NCBI GenBank assembly: GCA_019119355.1
Contig: DWXE01000012.1
Location: 1-45,237, forward strand
From: Candidatus Eisenbergiella merdigallinarum
GTDB taxonomy: Bacteria > Bacillota > Clostridia > Lachnospirales > Lachnospiraceae
DNA length: 45,237 bases
Direction of reading: 5' to 3'
The notes below the pieces were generated by a model. The model was not told the DNA's origin, did no database searches, and saw only the letters and a list, made by a program, of their open reading frames with translations. This document shows, in pieces, positions 17,184 to 26,008 of the stretch (position 1 is the first letter of the stretch; each line of letters starts with the position of its first letter). The position numbers were made by a program, and so were the translations under genes.

Positions 17184-18239
17184 ATGGAACGGATACGACG
17201 GGATGATATCAAATCGCTGACATTGGAGCAGCTGAAGGAGCGGATGGTCCGGATGGGTGAGAAGCCCTTCCGGGCTGTTCAGCTGTATGGATGGATGCAC
17301 CGGAAACTGGCGGGAAGCTATGAAGAAATGAAGAACCTTCCGGCTTCCCTGCGGGCTGTCCTGGCGGAGGAAGAGCCCCTGGTGGTGCTGGAGAAGAAGA
17401 GGGAACAGGTTTCCGGCATCGACGGCACGAAAAAATTTCTGTTCGCCCTGCCGGATCAGAATCTGGTGGAGAGCGTATGGATGCGTTATCAGCACGGGAA
17501 TTCGGTCTGCATTTCCTCTCAGGTGGGATGCCGGATGGGATGCCGTTTCTGCGCGTCCACGCTGGGCGGGCTGGAGAGAAATCTGGCGCCTTCCGAAATG
17601 CTGGATCAGATTTACCGCATTCAGGATCTCACCGGGGAGCGGGTGAGCAACGTGGTGGTCATGGGCAGCGGGGAACCGCTGGACAATTACGACAGCCTTG
17701 TGACGTTCTTACATATGCTCACGGATGAAAACGGCCTGCACATCAGCCAGCGCAACGTGACGGTGTCCACCTGCGGCATCGTGCCCCGCATGTACGATCT
17801 GGCAGAAGAAAATCTGCAGATCACGCTGGCCCTTTCGCTCCACGCTACCACGGATGAGAAGCGCAAAGAGCTGATGCCCATCGCGCAGAAGTATTCCATC
17901 GGGGAGCTGATGGAGGCCTGCGCGCACTACTTCCGGCGGACCGGGCGAAGGATCACCTTCGAATACAGCCTGGTCAGGGGCGTGAACGACACCCCAAAGG
18001 ACGCGCAGGAGCTGGCGGCGCTGGCAGCGCCCCTTTCCTGCCACGTGAACCTGATCCCGGTGAACCCGGTTCGGGAGCGCGGCTTCGTGCAGTCGGAGCG
18101 CCGCGCCATCGATGCATTCAAAAATAAACTTGAAAAAAACGGAATAAATGTTACTATAAGAAGAGAAATGGGACGGGATATCGATGGTGCCTGCGGCCAG
18201 CTTCGGCGCAGGCACCTGGAAGAAGAGAAAAAGGGGTGA
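17184..18239 (+). CDS. rlmN: 23S rRNA m2A2503 methyltransferase RlmN
   Basis: Radical SAM enzyme methylating A2503 of 23S rRNA (and A37 of some tRNAs), 351 residues. The iron-sulfur cluster motif CRMGCRFC (CxxxCxxC) is visible, as are GSGEPLDNYD and the two catalytic cysteines expected in STCGIVPRM and DGACGQLR. ATG 17184 is chosen because it gives the normal family N-terminus; the open frame extends far upstream, but only through rsmB in another frame. The ribosome site is weak (TAGGA), so translation may depend on coupling to rsmB. The stop overlaps the region of the next gene's start. Confidence 0.95.
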   Translation: MERIRRDDIKSLTLEQLKERMVRMGEKPFRAVQLYGWMHRKLAGSYEEMKNLPASLRAVLAEEEPLVVLEKKREQVSGIDGTKKFLFALPDQNLVESVWMRYQHGNSVCISSQVGCRMGCRFCASTLGGLERNLAPSEMLDQIYRIQDLTGERVSNVVVMGSGEPLDNYDSLVTFLHMLTDENGLHISQRNVTVSTCGIVPRMYDLAEENLQITLALSLHATTDEKRKELMPIAQKYSIGELMEACAHYFRRTGRRITFEYSLVRGVNDTPKDAQELAALAAPLSCHVNLIPVNPVRERGFVQSERRAIDAFKNKLEKNGINVTIRREMGRDIDGACGQLRRRHLEEEKKG

Positions 18240-18247
18240 CGCAGAAG

Positions 18248-18991
18248 ATGGACGCATATGCCATTACCGATATCGGAAGAAAGAGGACGCTGAATCAGGA
18301 TTACGCATACCTGTCGCTCTCCAGGGTCGGGATTTTGCCCAATCTGTTCGTGGTGGCTGACGGCATGGGCGGCCATCGGGGAGGCGGTTACGCGTCCAGG
18401 CTGGCTGTGGAGACCATTCTGTCCGAGATCGAAAAGAGCGGGGAGGAGAGCCCTTCGCAGCTTCTGGTGGACGCCATCCGCGAAGCCAACGCCCGCGTCA
18501 GACAGGCGGCCTGCGAGGATGAAATGCTGGCGGGAATGGGGACCACCGTGGTGGCGGCCACCTGCCTGGAGGGAGCCCTGGAAGTGGCCAATGTGGGCGA
18601 CAGCAGGCTCTATGTTGTCAATGAAAAGGAAATCAGACAGATCACCCAGGATCATTCGCTGGTGGAAGAAATGGTCCGTTTCGGAGGGCTGAGCCGGGAA
18701 CAGGCCAGGAGGCATCCGGACCGGAACATCATCACCAGAGCCGTGGGAGCGGAGGATGACCTGAAGGTGGACTGCTTTTTTGTGCCCTTACAGGAGGGCG
18801 ATAAAGTGCTCCTGTGTTCGGACGGCCTGACCAGTATGCTGGAGGACGAAGAGATCCGGCGGATTCTGGAGAGCGGGGCGGATGTGGAGGCCTGTGCCCA
18901 GGCCCTGGTGGAAGCCGCGAACAATCACGGAGGCAGAGATAATATTGCGGTCATTATCATAGAACCGTTTTCAGATGAGGTGAGCCGATGA
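18248..18991 (+). CDS. prpC: PP2C-type protein phosphatase
   Basis: Metal-dependent Ser/Thr phosphatase that reverses PrkC phosphorylation. The roughly 247-residue protein has the PP2C motifs RTLNQDYAYL, VVADGMGGH, GMGTTVVAA, VGDSRLYVV, LCSDGLTSML and GGRDNIAVI, with the metal-binding aspartates in place. ATG 18248 is preferred over an in-frame GTG at 18236 that overlaps the rlmN stop; AAGGGG lies upstream of both. It overlaps prkC by 4 bases, the usual kinase-phosphatase pairing. Confidence 0.93.
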   Translation: MDAYAITDIGRKRTLNQDYAYLSLSRVGILPNLFVVADGMGGHRGGGYASRLAVETILSEIEKSGEESPSQLLVDAIREANARVRQAACEDEMLAGMGTTVVAATCLEGALEVANVGDSRLYVVNEKEIRQITQDHSLVEEMVRFGGLSREQARRHPDRNIITRAVGAEDDLKVDCFFVPLQEGDKVLLCSDGLTSMLEDEEIRRILESGADVEACAQALVEAANNHGGRDNIAVIIIEPFSDEVSR

Positions 18992-21096
18992 TCAGAGTAG
19001 GGATGATGATAGGAGACCGGTACGAGATCCTGGAAAGGATCGGGACCGGCGGAATGTCAGATGTATATAAAGCGAAAGACCACAAGCTGAACCGCCACGT
19101 TGCGGTGAAAGTTCTGAAACAGGAATTTTCCGAAAATACGAACTTCGTTTCCAAATTCCGGGTGGAGGCCCAGGCGGCCGCCAGCCTGATGCACCCCAAT
19201 ATCGTCAACGTCTACGATGTAGGGGAGGATAACGGCGTCTATTATATCGTCATGGAGCTGGTGGAGGGCATTACCCTCAAAAAATACATCGAAAAGAAAG
19301 CGCGGCTTTCCGTGCGGGAGGCGGTGAGCATCGCCATTCAGGCCTGCATGGGAATCGAAGCCGCCCATAACAACCACATCATCCATCGGGACATCAAGCC
19401 CCAGAACATCATCATTTCCAAGGACGGCAAGGTAAAGGTGACGGATTTCGGCATCGCGAAGGCGGCCACCAGCAACACCATCACTTCCAACGTCATGGGA
19501 TCCGTCCACTACACTTCTCCCGAGCAGGCCAGAGGCGGCTACAGCGACGAGAAGAGCGACATCTATTCCATGGGCATCACGCTGTTTGAAATGCTCACCG
19601 GGCGGGTTCCCTTCAACGGGGAGACCACGGTGGCCATCGCCATCAAACACATACAGGAGCCCATGCCCTCCCCCAGGGAGTTCGTGCCGGAAATTCCGGT
19701 GAGCGTGGAGCAGATCGTGCTCAAATGCACGCAGAAGAGCCCGGACCGGCGCTATCATACCATGGCCGCGCTGATCGAGGACTTAAAGAGGGCGCTGATG
19801 TCGCCGGACGAGGATTTCGTCCGCATCGAAAATCCGGACGAGAGCATGGCAACCCGGGCGGTTTCGGACAGGGAGCGCGGCGAGATCAAAAAGCAGTCCA
19901 AAAAGAAGGAGAGTTCCGGCGAAGAAATCCGCCTGAAAAAAAATACCCCTCCCAAAAAGAAGAAAACCGTCGTCTATGAAGAGGACGACGAGGAAGAAGA
20001 ATATGAGGACGAAGATTCCAGGATGGAGCGGATCACCACGGTGCTGGCGGTGATCGGGGCCGTCCTCATCGGCTGCGCCGTCATCTTTCTGGTGGGCCGC
20101 GCGGTGGGGATTTTCGATTTCGGCCAGGAATCCGAACAGGTCACCATGATCGCCGTGGAGAACATGACGGAAGAGGAGGCGGTGAAAGCGCTGACGGAGC
20201 TGGGGCTGAAGCCTGAGGTCACCTATGCGGTTTCGGATTCCGTGGAGGTCGGGAAGGTGATTTCCGCGGATGTGAAGGAAGGCGCCATCGTTTCCGGAGG
20301 CAGCAGGGTCGTGCTGACGGTCAGCGGAAGGGAGGAAACCGCCGAGGACGGCATTCCCGTGCCGGATGTGGAAGGCTTCCTGGAAGCGGAAGCCACGGCC
20401 ACCCTGACCAACAACGGCTTTACGGCGGAGAAGAGCGAGGGCTATTCGGATACGGTGGAAAAGGGAAGGGTCATTTCCCAGACGCCGGCCGGAGGCAGCA
20501 GCGCCGCGCCGGGAACCGCCGTCTCCATCGTGATCAGCCAGGGGCCTGACTTAAACAGCAAGGTGGTCATGCCGGATATCATCGGGATGGATCCGGATCT
20601 CGCCATCAGCACGCTGGTGGAAAATGGCCTGATGGTGGGCGAGCAGAGGGATATGAGCGACGACGATCCGGCCATGACGGGCAAGGTATGTTATGCCAGC
20701 TACACAGCGGGAGCGCTTGTGGAGCCGGGAACGACCATCGATATCGGCATCAGCACGGGCCCCGCATCCACCACCTATATGTATCAGGACGCCATCCAGA
20801 GCCCCGCCGTGGCGGAACCGGGCTGCGGCTATCAGGAAGGGTCCGAATGCCAGATCACCATCACCGGCCAGTCCGGAGCCGAGTATCTGAATACCACGGT
20901 GCGCACCTTCCCCTACACCTCCGTGAACATCCACGGGATTCCCAGCGAGGATCCGGCAGGGCTGATCACCTATACCTTTGAGGTGGAGGAAGCGCCCCGC
21001 ACGGAAGTGGGAGAAAACGGGGAGACGGTGACGGTGCCCGGAGGAAAGTCGCAGAAGGTGGTGCAGGTCACGGTGTTCTTCACGCCGGAAGGATGA
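18988..21096 (+). CDS. prkC: Ser/Thr protein kinase with PASTA domains (PrkC/Stk)
   Basis: Membrane kinase sensing peptidoglycan fragments, 702 residues. The cytoplasmic kinase domain (about 10-270) has the glycine loop GTGGMSDVYKA, catalytic Lys in VAVKVLK, HRDIKPQN and DFGIAKA. A charged juxtamembrane region with a Lys-rich then Glu/Asp-rich run precedes one membrane helix at about 348-370. Outside lie three PASTA repeats and a further C-terminal domain of about 110 residues rich in Thr/Tyr. Adjacent prpC supplies the opposing activity. In relatives this pair controls growth, wall synthesis and germination. Confidence 0.95.
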   Translation: MIRVGMMIGDRYEILERIGTGGMSDVYKAKDHKLNRHVAVKVLKQEFSENTNFVSKFRVEAQAAASLMHPNIVNVYDVGEDNGVYYIVMELVEGITLKKYIEKKARLSVREAVSIAIQACMGIEAAHNNHIIHRDIKPQNIIISKDGKVKVTDFGIAKAATSNTITSNVMGSVHYTSPEQARGGYSDEKSDIYSMGITLFEMLTGRVPFNGETTVAIAIKHIQEPMPSPREFVPEIPVSVEQIVLKCTQKSPDRRYHTMAALIEDLKRALMSPDEDFVRIENPDESMATRAVSDRERGEIKKQSKKKESSGEEIRLKKNTPPKKKKTVVYEEDDEEEEYEDEDSRMERITTVLAVIGAVLIGCAVIFLVGRAVGIFDFGQESEQVTMIAVENMTEEEAVKALTELGLKPEVTYAVSDSVEVGKVISADVKEGAIVSGGSRVVLTVSGREETAEDGIPVPDVEGFLEAEATATLTNNGFTAEKSEGYSDTVEKGRVISQTPAGGSSAAPGTAVSIVISQGPDLNSKVVMPDIIGMDPDLAISTLVENGLMVGEQRDMSDDDPAMTGKVCYASYTAGALVEPGTTIDIGISTGPASTTYMYQDAIQSPAVAEPGCGYQEGSECQITITGQSGAEYLNTTVRTFPYTSVNIHGIPSEDPAGLITYTFEVEEAPRTEVGENGETVTVPGGKSQKVVQVTVFFTPEG

Positions 21097-21100
21097 GGCC

Positions 21101-21979
21101 ATGACGGGAAAAATCATAAGGGGCGTAGGCGGCTTCTACTATGTGCACGCGGGCGGCAGGGTATACGAATGCAGGGCGAAGGGGATTTTCCGAAAGGACG
21201 GCATCCGTCCCCTGCCCGGCGACCTGGCGGAAATCGCGGTGCTGGACGAGGCGGGGGGAAAAGGCAATCTGGAGCGGATCCTGCCCCGGAAAAACGCGCT
21301 GATTCGGCCGGCGGTGGCCAACGTGGATCAGGCCATGGTCATCTTCGCCTTCGATTCGCCAAAGCCCAATTTTAACCTGCTGGACCGCTTTCTGGTCACC
21401 ATGGGAAAAAACGGCATCGAGCCGGTGATTTTATTCAATAAGAAGGATCTGGCCCGGGAGGGACAGCAGGAGGAAATCCTGCGCCGCTATGAAAACGCCG
21501 GGTACGGGATGCTTTTCGTCAGCGCGAAGCTGGAAGAAGAGCTCCCGGCGGTCCGGGCGGCCCTGAAGGGAAAGACCACCACGGTGGCGGGGCCCAGCGG
21601 CGTGGGGAAATCTTCCCTGATCAACCGCCTTCAGACCGAGGAATTTCTGCAGACCGGGGAAGTCAGCGAAAAGATCGAAAGGGGACGCCACACCACACGT
21701 CACACGCAGCTTCTCCCCGTGGAGGAGGATACGTACATTCTGGACACGCCGGGCTTTTCTTCCATCGATCTGTCGGGCATCCGCAAAGAGGAGCTGGGGG
21801 ATTTGTTCCCGGAGATCGCCGTCAGAGCGGACGGCTGCCGTTTCGCGGGCTGCTCCCATTTGACGGAACCGGACTGCGCGGTGAAGGAAGCGCTGGCGGA
21901 GGGAAAAATCAGCCGGGAAAGATATGAGAATTACCGGCTGTTCTATGAAGAGCTCAAAAACCGGAGGGAATTCCGGTAA
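21101..21979 (+). CDS. rsgA: Ribosome small-subunit GTPase RsgA
   Basis: GTPase aiding 30S maturation, 292 residues. An N-terminal OB-fold (RPLPGDLAEIAV) precedes a circularly permuted GTPase domain: the specificity motif FNKKDLA comes before the P-loop GPSGVGKSSLIN, followed by RGRHTTRHTQL and DTPGFSSID. A C-terminal zinc-binding segment shows Cys and His in GCRFAGCSHLTEPDC. The permutation is normal for the family. It is placed 4 bases after prkC, as in many Firmicutes. Confidence 0.96.
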   Translation: MTGKIIRGVGGFYYVHAGGRVYECRAKGIFRKDGIRPLPGDLAEIAVLDEAGGKGNLERILPRKNALIRPAVANVDQAMVIFAFDSPKPNFNLLDRFLVTMGKNGIEPVILFNKKDLAREGQQEEILRRYENAGYGMLFVSAKLEEELPAVRAALKGKTTTVAGPSGVGKSSLINRLQTEEFLQTGEVSEKIERGRHTTRHTQLLPVEEDTYILDTPGFSSIDLSGIRKEELGDLFPEIAVRADGCRFAGCSHLTEPDCAVKEALAEGKISRERYENYRLFYEELKNRREFR

Positions 21980-22046
21980 AAGGGCGTAAAAAGGGCGTAA
22001 ACAAAAACAGAGAAAGGCGGAAAGCCAGCGAAATCAAGGCTTTCCG
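21978..22046 (+). repeat. Short tandem repeat and hairpin between rsgA and ychF
   Basis: AAAAGGGCGT at 21978-21987 is repeated with one extra A at 21988-21998. A perfect 9-bp stem then forms between 22018-22026 and 22038-22046 (CGGAAAGCC/GGCTTTCCG). No T-run follows, so it is not a classical terminator; it may shape the ychF leader. Confidence 0.5.
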
Positions 22047-22063
22047 GACAGGTAAAGCATAAA

Positions 22064-23161
22064 ATGAAATTAGGAATCGTGGGCCTGCCGAACGTGGGCA
22101 AGAGCACGTTGTTCAACTCCCTGACGAAGGCGGGGGCGGAGTCCGCCAACTATCCCTTCTGCACCATCGATCCCAACGTGGGCGTGGTGGCCGTGCCGGA
22201 TCAGCGGCTGAAGCTGCTGGGGGATCTCTACCATTCCAAAAAGGTGACCCCGGCGGTGATCGAGTTCGTGGACATCGCGGGCCTGGTGAAGGGCGCCTCC
22301 AAAGGCGAGGGGCTGGGGAACCAGTTTTTGAGCAACATCCGGGAGGTGGACGCCATCGTCCACGTGGTGCGCTGCTTCGAGGATTCCAACGTGATCCATG
22401 TGGACGGCAGCGTCAATCCGCTGCGGGATATCGAAACCATCAATCTGGAGCTGATTTTCTCCGACCTGGAAATTCTGGAACGCAGGATCGCCAAGGTGGC
22501 GAAAGGGGCCAGAATGGACAAGACCCAGGGCAAGGAGCTGGAAATGCTCAACCGGGTGAAGGAGCGGCTGGAGGACGGAAAGCTGGCCATCGGCTTTGAA
22601 ACTCTGGACGAGGACGAAGCGGAGTGGTTCGGGGCCCTCAATCTGCTCACCGCAAAGCCGGTGATCTATGCGGCGAACGTGGGAGAAGAGGATCTGGCCG
22701 ACGACGGGGCCAACAATTCCGGCGTGGCGGCGGTGCGCGGGTATGCGGAGGAAACCGGCAGCGAAGTGTTCGTCATCTGCGCCCAGATCGAGGAAGAAAT
22801 TTCCGAGCTGGACGATGAGGAAAAGCAGATGTTCCTGGACGATCTGGGCTTGCAGGAGTCCGGGCTGGAAAAGCTGATCAGGGCCAGCTATCACCTTCTG
22901 GGGCTGATGAGCTTTCTGACCTCCGGGGAGGACGAAACCCGCGCCTGGACCATCCGGCAGGGGACGAAAGCCCCGCAGGCCGCGGGCAAGATCCATTCGG
23001 ACTTCGAGCGCGGCTTCATCAAGGCGGAAGTGGTGAACTACAAAGACCTGCTGGATCAGGGCTCCCTGGCCGCGGCGCGGGAGAAGGGCCTGGTGAGAAT
23101 GGAAGGAAAGGACTACGTGGTGCAGGACGGGGACGTGATCCTGTTCCGCTTCAACGTGTGA
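22064..23161 (+). CDS. ychF: Ribosome-associated ATPase YchF (OLA1 family)
   Basis: Obg-family nucleotidase that prefers ATP, 365 residues. It has the P-loop GLPNVGKSTLFN at the N-terminus, switch and G3 region DIAGLVKGASKGEGLGN, and the non-canonical G4 motif NVGE (in IYAANVGEEDL) instead of NKxD, which explains ATP preference in the family. A coiled-coil A-domain and C-terminal TGS domain (TIRQGTKAPQAAGKIHSDF, ending DVILFRFNV) follow. The role in ribosome and stress physiology is known only in part. Confidence 0.96.
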   Translation: MKLGIVGLPNVGKSTLFNSLTKAGAESANYPFCTIDPNVGVVAVPDQRLKLLGDLYHSKKVTPAVIEFVDIAGLVKGASKGEGLGNQFLSNIREVDAIVHVVRCFEDSNVIHVDGSVNPLRDIETINLELIFSDLEILERRIAKVAKGARMDKTQGKELEMLNRVKERLEDGKLAIGFETLDEDEAEWFGALNLLTAKPVIYAANVGEEDLADDGANNSGVAAVRGYAEETGSEVFVICAQIEEEISELDDEEKQMFLDDLGLQESGLEKLIRASYHLLGLMSFLTSGEDETRAWTIRQGTKAPQAAGKIHSDFERGFIKAEVVNYKDLLDQGSLAAAREKGLVRMEGKDYVVQDGDVILFRFNV

Positions 23162-23182
23162 TTCCGTATCGGGGAGGACGGA

Positions 23183-23199
23183 CGCGGACGGAGTCCGCG
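23183..23199 (+). terminator. Small GC-rich hairpin after ychF
   Basis: CGCGGAC at 23183-23189 pairs perfectly with GTCCGCG at 23193-23199 around a GGA loop, followed by GTTT. It is too short a T-run for a confident terminator and also lies right before the next gene's start. Confidence 0.35.
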
Positions 23200-23210
23200 G
23201 TTTGAGGAAG

Positions 23211-25349
23211 ATGAAGATCGATATTTTGCCGGGGGAATTTACCTCCGAAACCGCAGCGCGGGCGAAAGAAGGGGATATCCTGTTTTTGAAGGCAGGCGTC
23301 CATCGGATTCTGTCGCCGGTCGCGATCCGACAGAGAGAAGATCTTACAATTCTGGGGGAAGAAGGCGCGGTTCTGACGGGCGCCAGGGAACTGTCCCTTC
23401 GCTGGGAACGATGGAAAGGGGATATCTTCCGGGCGAAGGCGGAGAAAAACCTGGATATCCAGGCGCTGGTGGTAAACGGAGAAGAATATATAATGGCCCG
23501 TTACCCCAATTATAAACAGGGAGAAATCCTGGGAGGATATGCGGGGGACGCCCTCTCGCAGGAACGGGTACGCCGCTGGAAAAATCCGGCGGGCGGCTAC
23601 GTTCGCGGACTGCACGATCATGAATGGGGCGGAAACAGCTATGTTATAGAAGGGCTGGCGGATGACAGTACGCCAATCCTTCGCTGGATCGGGGATAATA
23701 ACAGAGGAAGCGGCCTTCACCCGGAATTTATCATGGTGGAGAATATACTGGAAGAGCTCGATGCCTGGAAAGAATGGTATTATGATCGGAGAGACGGATT
23801 CCTATATGTGATGTTTCCGGAAGACGTCGATCCCGACAGGGCTGCCGTTGAGGCGGTTTTATGCGGAGAGCTGATTCGGCTGCAGGATTGCGGCAATGTC
23901 AGGCTGGAAAATCTGAAAATCAGAAACACCAAACGGATGATGTTCTGCTCCGATTACGTTAAAGTTTCGCGCAGCGACTGGGCGATTGCGGAAAATGGGG
24001 CGGTTTTTCTGGAAAACTGCGAGGACATCTCCATCCGCGGCTGCGAATTTCATCACGTGGGCGGAAACTGCATTTTTATCAGGCGCCGGAACAGACGGAT
24101 CGCGGTGGAAAATTGCGATTTTATCAGCTGCGGCGCTTCCGGGGTATGCGCGTTCGGAAATCAGGAGTGCATCCGGGACCTTTCCGTCTGGGAAAACTGC
24201 CGCACAGAAATTTCTGACTGGACGCCGGGCCCGGCGGGAGATGATTTTCCTGTGGATATCGCGATAAGGGGATGCTATTTTACGGACCTGGGGCGCTTTG
24301 AAAAGCAGTCCGCTCCCGTGACGATAAGCGCGTCTTCCCGGGTTACCGTGCAGGGATGCACCATACATGATCTGCCGCGGGCGGGCATCAATATTTGCGA
24401 AGGGGCTTTCGGCGGACACCGTATTCTGGATAACGCTATTTTCGATACGGTGAAGGAAACCGGGGACCACGGGCCCTTCAACAGTTGGGGAAGGGACCGG
24501 TTCTGGAGCCTTGGCGGATACGATACCGGCGGCCACAACGGCGCCGAAAAGAGAAAGGCCGCGCTCCTGGATGCGGTGGAAACGACGGTCATCTCGCACA
24601 ATCTGATTGTCGGAAACAGGGGATTCGGCATCGATCTGGATGACGGATCTTCCAACTATCTGATCGCAAATAATTACTGCGTCGGCGTAGGGATCAAGCT
24701 GAGGGAAGGATTTCTGAGGACGGTGCGGAATAATATGATTCTGGGAGCGCCTCTGGATCTTCACTGCACATATGCTGAGAATGGCGATGTCATTGAAAAC
24801 AACATCGTGGCGTCCGGGCGGCCGCTGTGCATCATCGCTCAAAATCCGGGCTACACGACCGTATTCCGCAACAATCTGTTCGTGGGAGGGAAGGATTCCT
24901 TCCGGGAAGAGGATCTGTTTTTGCGTTTCAGGAACTATACCTGTCCGGCCGGGGATGCGGACGCTTTGGGCATGAAGCCGAAGGAAATATGGTTTGAACC
25001 GTTTTCCATGAACTTCGGGTGCCCGGACAGGCCTCTTCCCGATCTGGAGCTGCGGGAAGAAAGCGATAAGGGGATATGGAAAGCGCATGGGGCGAAGGTA
25101 TCCGGCGTGGATGACGCCGTCCGTTCCATGGGAGGTCTGGCCGATTACGGGGGCGTTTTCGTGGAAGAGATTGAAACGTCGTGCAGATTATATCTTCTGG
25201 GAGCGCGAAAGGACGATATCCTCCTGGAAATAAACGGAAAGAAGCTGGAGGGACCGGATGAATTCGCGGCAATCGCAGGGGAGATTTCCTCCGTGAAAGC
25301 CGTGCGGGCACAGAAACAACTGGATTTTATATTGGATATATTGGAATAG
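23211..25349 (+). CDS. Right-handed beta-helix protein, probable glycosidase, PDZ-like C-end
   Basis: About 712 residues. The middle (roughly 200-560) is a series of short strands with Asn-rich turns typical of a right-handed parallel beta-helix (NVRLENLKIRNT, DISIRGCEFHHVGG, RVTVQGCTIHD, VISHNLIVGNRGFGIDLDDGS). The motif WYYDRRDGFLYVMFPED resembles GH141-like and related carbohydrate-active beta-helix proteins. The last 60 residues (LYLLGARKDDILLEINGKKLEGPDEF) look PDZ-like. There is no signal peptide, so the protein is probably cytoplasmic, acting on imported oligosaccharides if it is a glycosidase. The start is ATG 23211 or TTG 23202; neither has a strong ribosome site. It stands alone between housekeeping genes and looks slightly more AT-rich than they do. 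Confidence 0.7.
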   Translation: MKIDILPGEFTSETAARAKEGDILFLKAGVHRILSPVAIRQREDLTILGEEGAVLTGARELSLRWERWKGDIFRAKAEKNLDIQALVVNGEEYIMARYPNYKQGEILGGYAGDALSQERVRRWKNPAGGYVRGLHDHEWGGNSYVIEGLADDSTPILRWIGDNNRGSGLHPEFIMVENILEELDAWKEWYYDRRDGFLYVMFPEDVDPDRAAVEAVLCGELIRLQDCGNVRLENLKIRNTKRMMFCSDYVKVSRSDWAIAENGAVFLENCEDISIRGCEFHHVGGNCIFIRRRNRRIAVENCDFISCGASGVCAFGNQECIRDLSVWENCRTEISDWTPGPAGDDFPVDIAIRGCYFTDLGRFEKQSAPVTISASSRVTVQGCTIHDLPRAGINICEGAFGGHRILDNAIFDTVKETGDHGPFNSWGRDRFWSLGGYDTGGHNGAEKRKAALLDAVETTVISHNLIVGNRGFGIDLDDGSSNYLIANNYCVGVGIKLREGFLRTVRNNMILGAPLDLHCTYAENGDVIENNIVASGRPLCIIAQNPGYTTVFRNNLFVGGKDSFREEDLFLRFRNYTCPAGDADALGMKPKEIWFEPFSMNFGCPDRPLPDLELREESDKGIWKAHGAKVSGVDDAVRSMGGLADYGGVFVEEIETSCRLYLLGARKDDILLEINGKKLEGPDEFAAIAGEISSVKAVRAQKQLDFILDILE

Positions 25350-25370
25350 AAGAATGAGATTCGAAGAGAA

Positions 25371-25418
25371 GAGGGACAGATACAGCCGGGATCGGCTGTA
25401 TCTGTCCCTCTTTTTTTT
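25371..25418 (+). terminator. Strong intrinsic terminator
   Basis: A perfect 17-bp stem between 25371-25387 and 25394-25410 is followed by eight T. It separates the beta-helix gene from the mraZ promoter; the A-rich left flank could also support minus-strand termination. Confidence 0.95.
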
Positions 25419-25428
25419 AGAAAAGTGC

Positions 25429-25457
25429 TTGTCAACCGGCCTGATTTATACTAATAT
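25429..25457 (+). promoter_or_regulatory. Sigma-A promoter of the mraZ division cluster
   Basis: TTGTCA at 25429-25434 and TAATAT at 25452-25457 are 17 bases apart. The MraZ boxes begin 10 bases downstream, overlapping the expected transcription start, as in other bacteria where MraZ represses its own cluster. Confidence 0.7.
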
Positions 25458-25466
25458 GTTATTAAA

Positions 25467-25501
25467 AGTGGCGGAAAGTGGAGTGAAGTGGTTTAAAGTG
25501 G
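25467..25501 (+). promoter_or_regulatory. Four MraZ-binding boxes
   Basis: AGTGG occurs at 25467-25471, 25477-25481, 25487-25491 and 25497-25501, exactly 10 bases apart, three of them preceded by AA and one by GA. This matches the AAAGTG-type repeats known as MraZ sites in low-GC Gram-positives and lies upstream of mraZ itself, indicating autoregulation. Confidence 0.85.
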
Positions 25502-25564
25502 GGGATCTTTCCCTTTCCGGATTCCGGACAGGCCGGACCGCTTTTGAACGGCAGGTGATTGTGG

Positions 25565-25999
25565 ATGTTCATGGGCGAATACAATCATACTTTGGATACG
25601 AAAGGCAGGCTGATCATTCCCTCCCGATACCGCGAAGCGCTGGGCGACCAGTTTGTGGTGACAAAAGGACTGGATGGCTGCTTATTTGTGTATCCGAACG
25701 CCGAGTGGGCCGCTTTTGAAGAAAAGCTGAAGGAACTGCCCCTGACCAGGAAGGACAACCGCATGTTCGTCCGCCATTTTCTGGCGGGAGCTGCGGAAGT
25801 GGAAGTGGACAAACAGGGCAGAATCCTGATCCCCGGAAAACTGAGGGAATTCGCCCAACTGACGAAAGACGTGGTCTTCGTAGGCGCGGCAGGGCACATT
25901 GAGATCTGGAGCCAGGAGCGCTGGGATGGGCTTTCGGAAGAGGAAGAATCGATGGAGAGCATCGCCGAGAGGATGGCCGACCTGGGGCTCGGCCTGTAA
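25565..25999 (+). CDS. mraZ: Division/cell-wall cluster transcriptional regulator MraZ
   Basis: AbrB-like double-fold DNA-binding protein forming ring oligomers, 144 residues. It begins MFMGEYNHTLDTKGRLIIPSRYR and repeats the fold with EVDKQGRILIPGKLRE; both DxxGR motifs that bind DNA are present. The start is ATG 25565, with AGGTG at 25553-25557; longer frames from TTG or GTG lack homologous residues. It is first in the dcw operon and presumably represses it through the four boxes upstream. Confidence 0.95.
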   Translation: MFMGEYNHTLDTKGRLIIPSRYREALGDQFVVTKGLDGCLFVYPNAEWAAFEEKLKELPLTRKDNRMFVRHFLAGAAEVEVDKQGRILIPGKLREFAQLTKDVVFVGAAGHIEIWSQERWDGLSEEEESMESIAERMADLGLGL

Positions 26000-26008
26000 G
26001 AGGAACTT

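Noticed and set aside
20140..20780. Periodic similarity in the prkC 3' half as a DNA repeat or CRISPR-like array
   Set aside because: The periodicity is at protein level and corresponds to three PASTA domains; there are no identical repeats with spacers.
21101..21979. Permuted GTPase motif order in rsgA as a novel permutation
   Set aside because: G4-before-G1 order is the normal, described state of RsgA/YlqF-type GTPases.
22650..22700. Loss of the NKxD motif in ychF
   Set aside because: NxxE replacing NKxD is the known feature of YchF/OLA1, linked to ATP preference.
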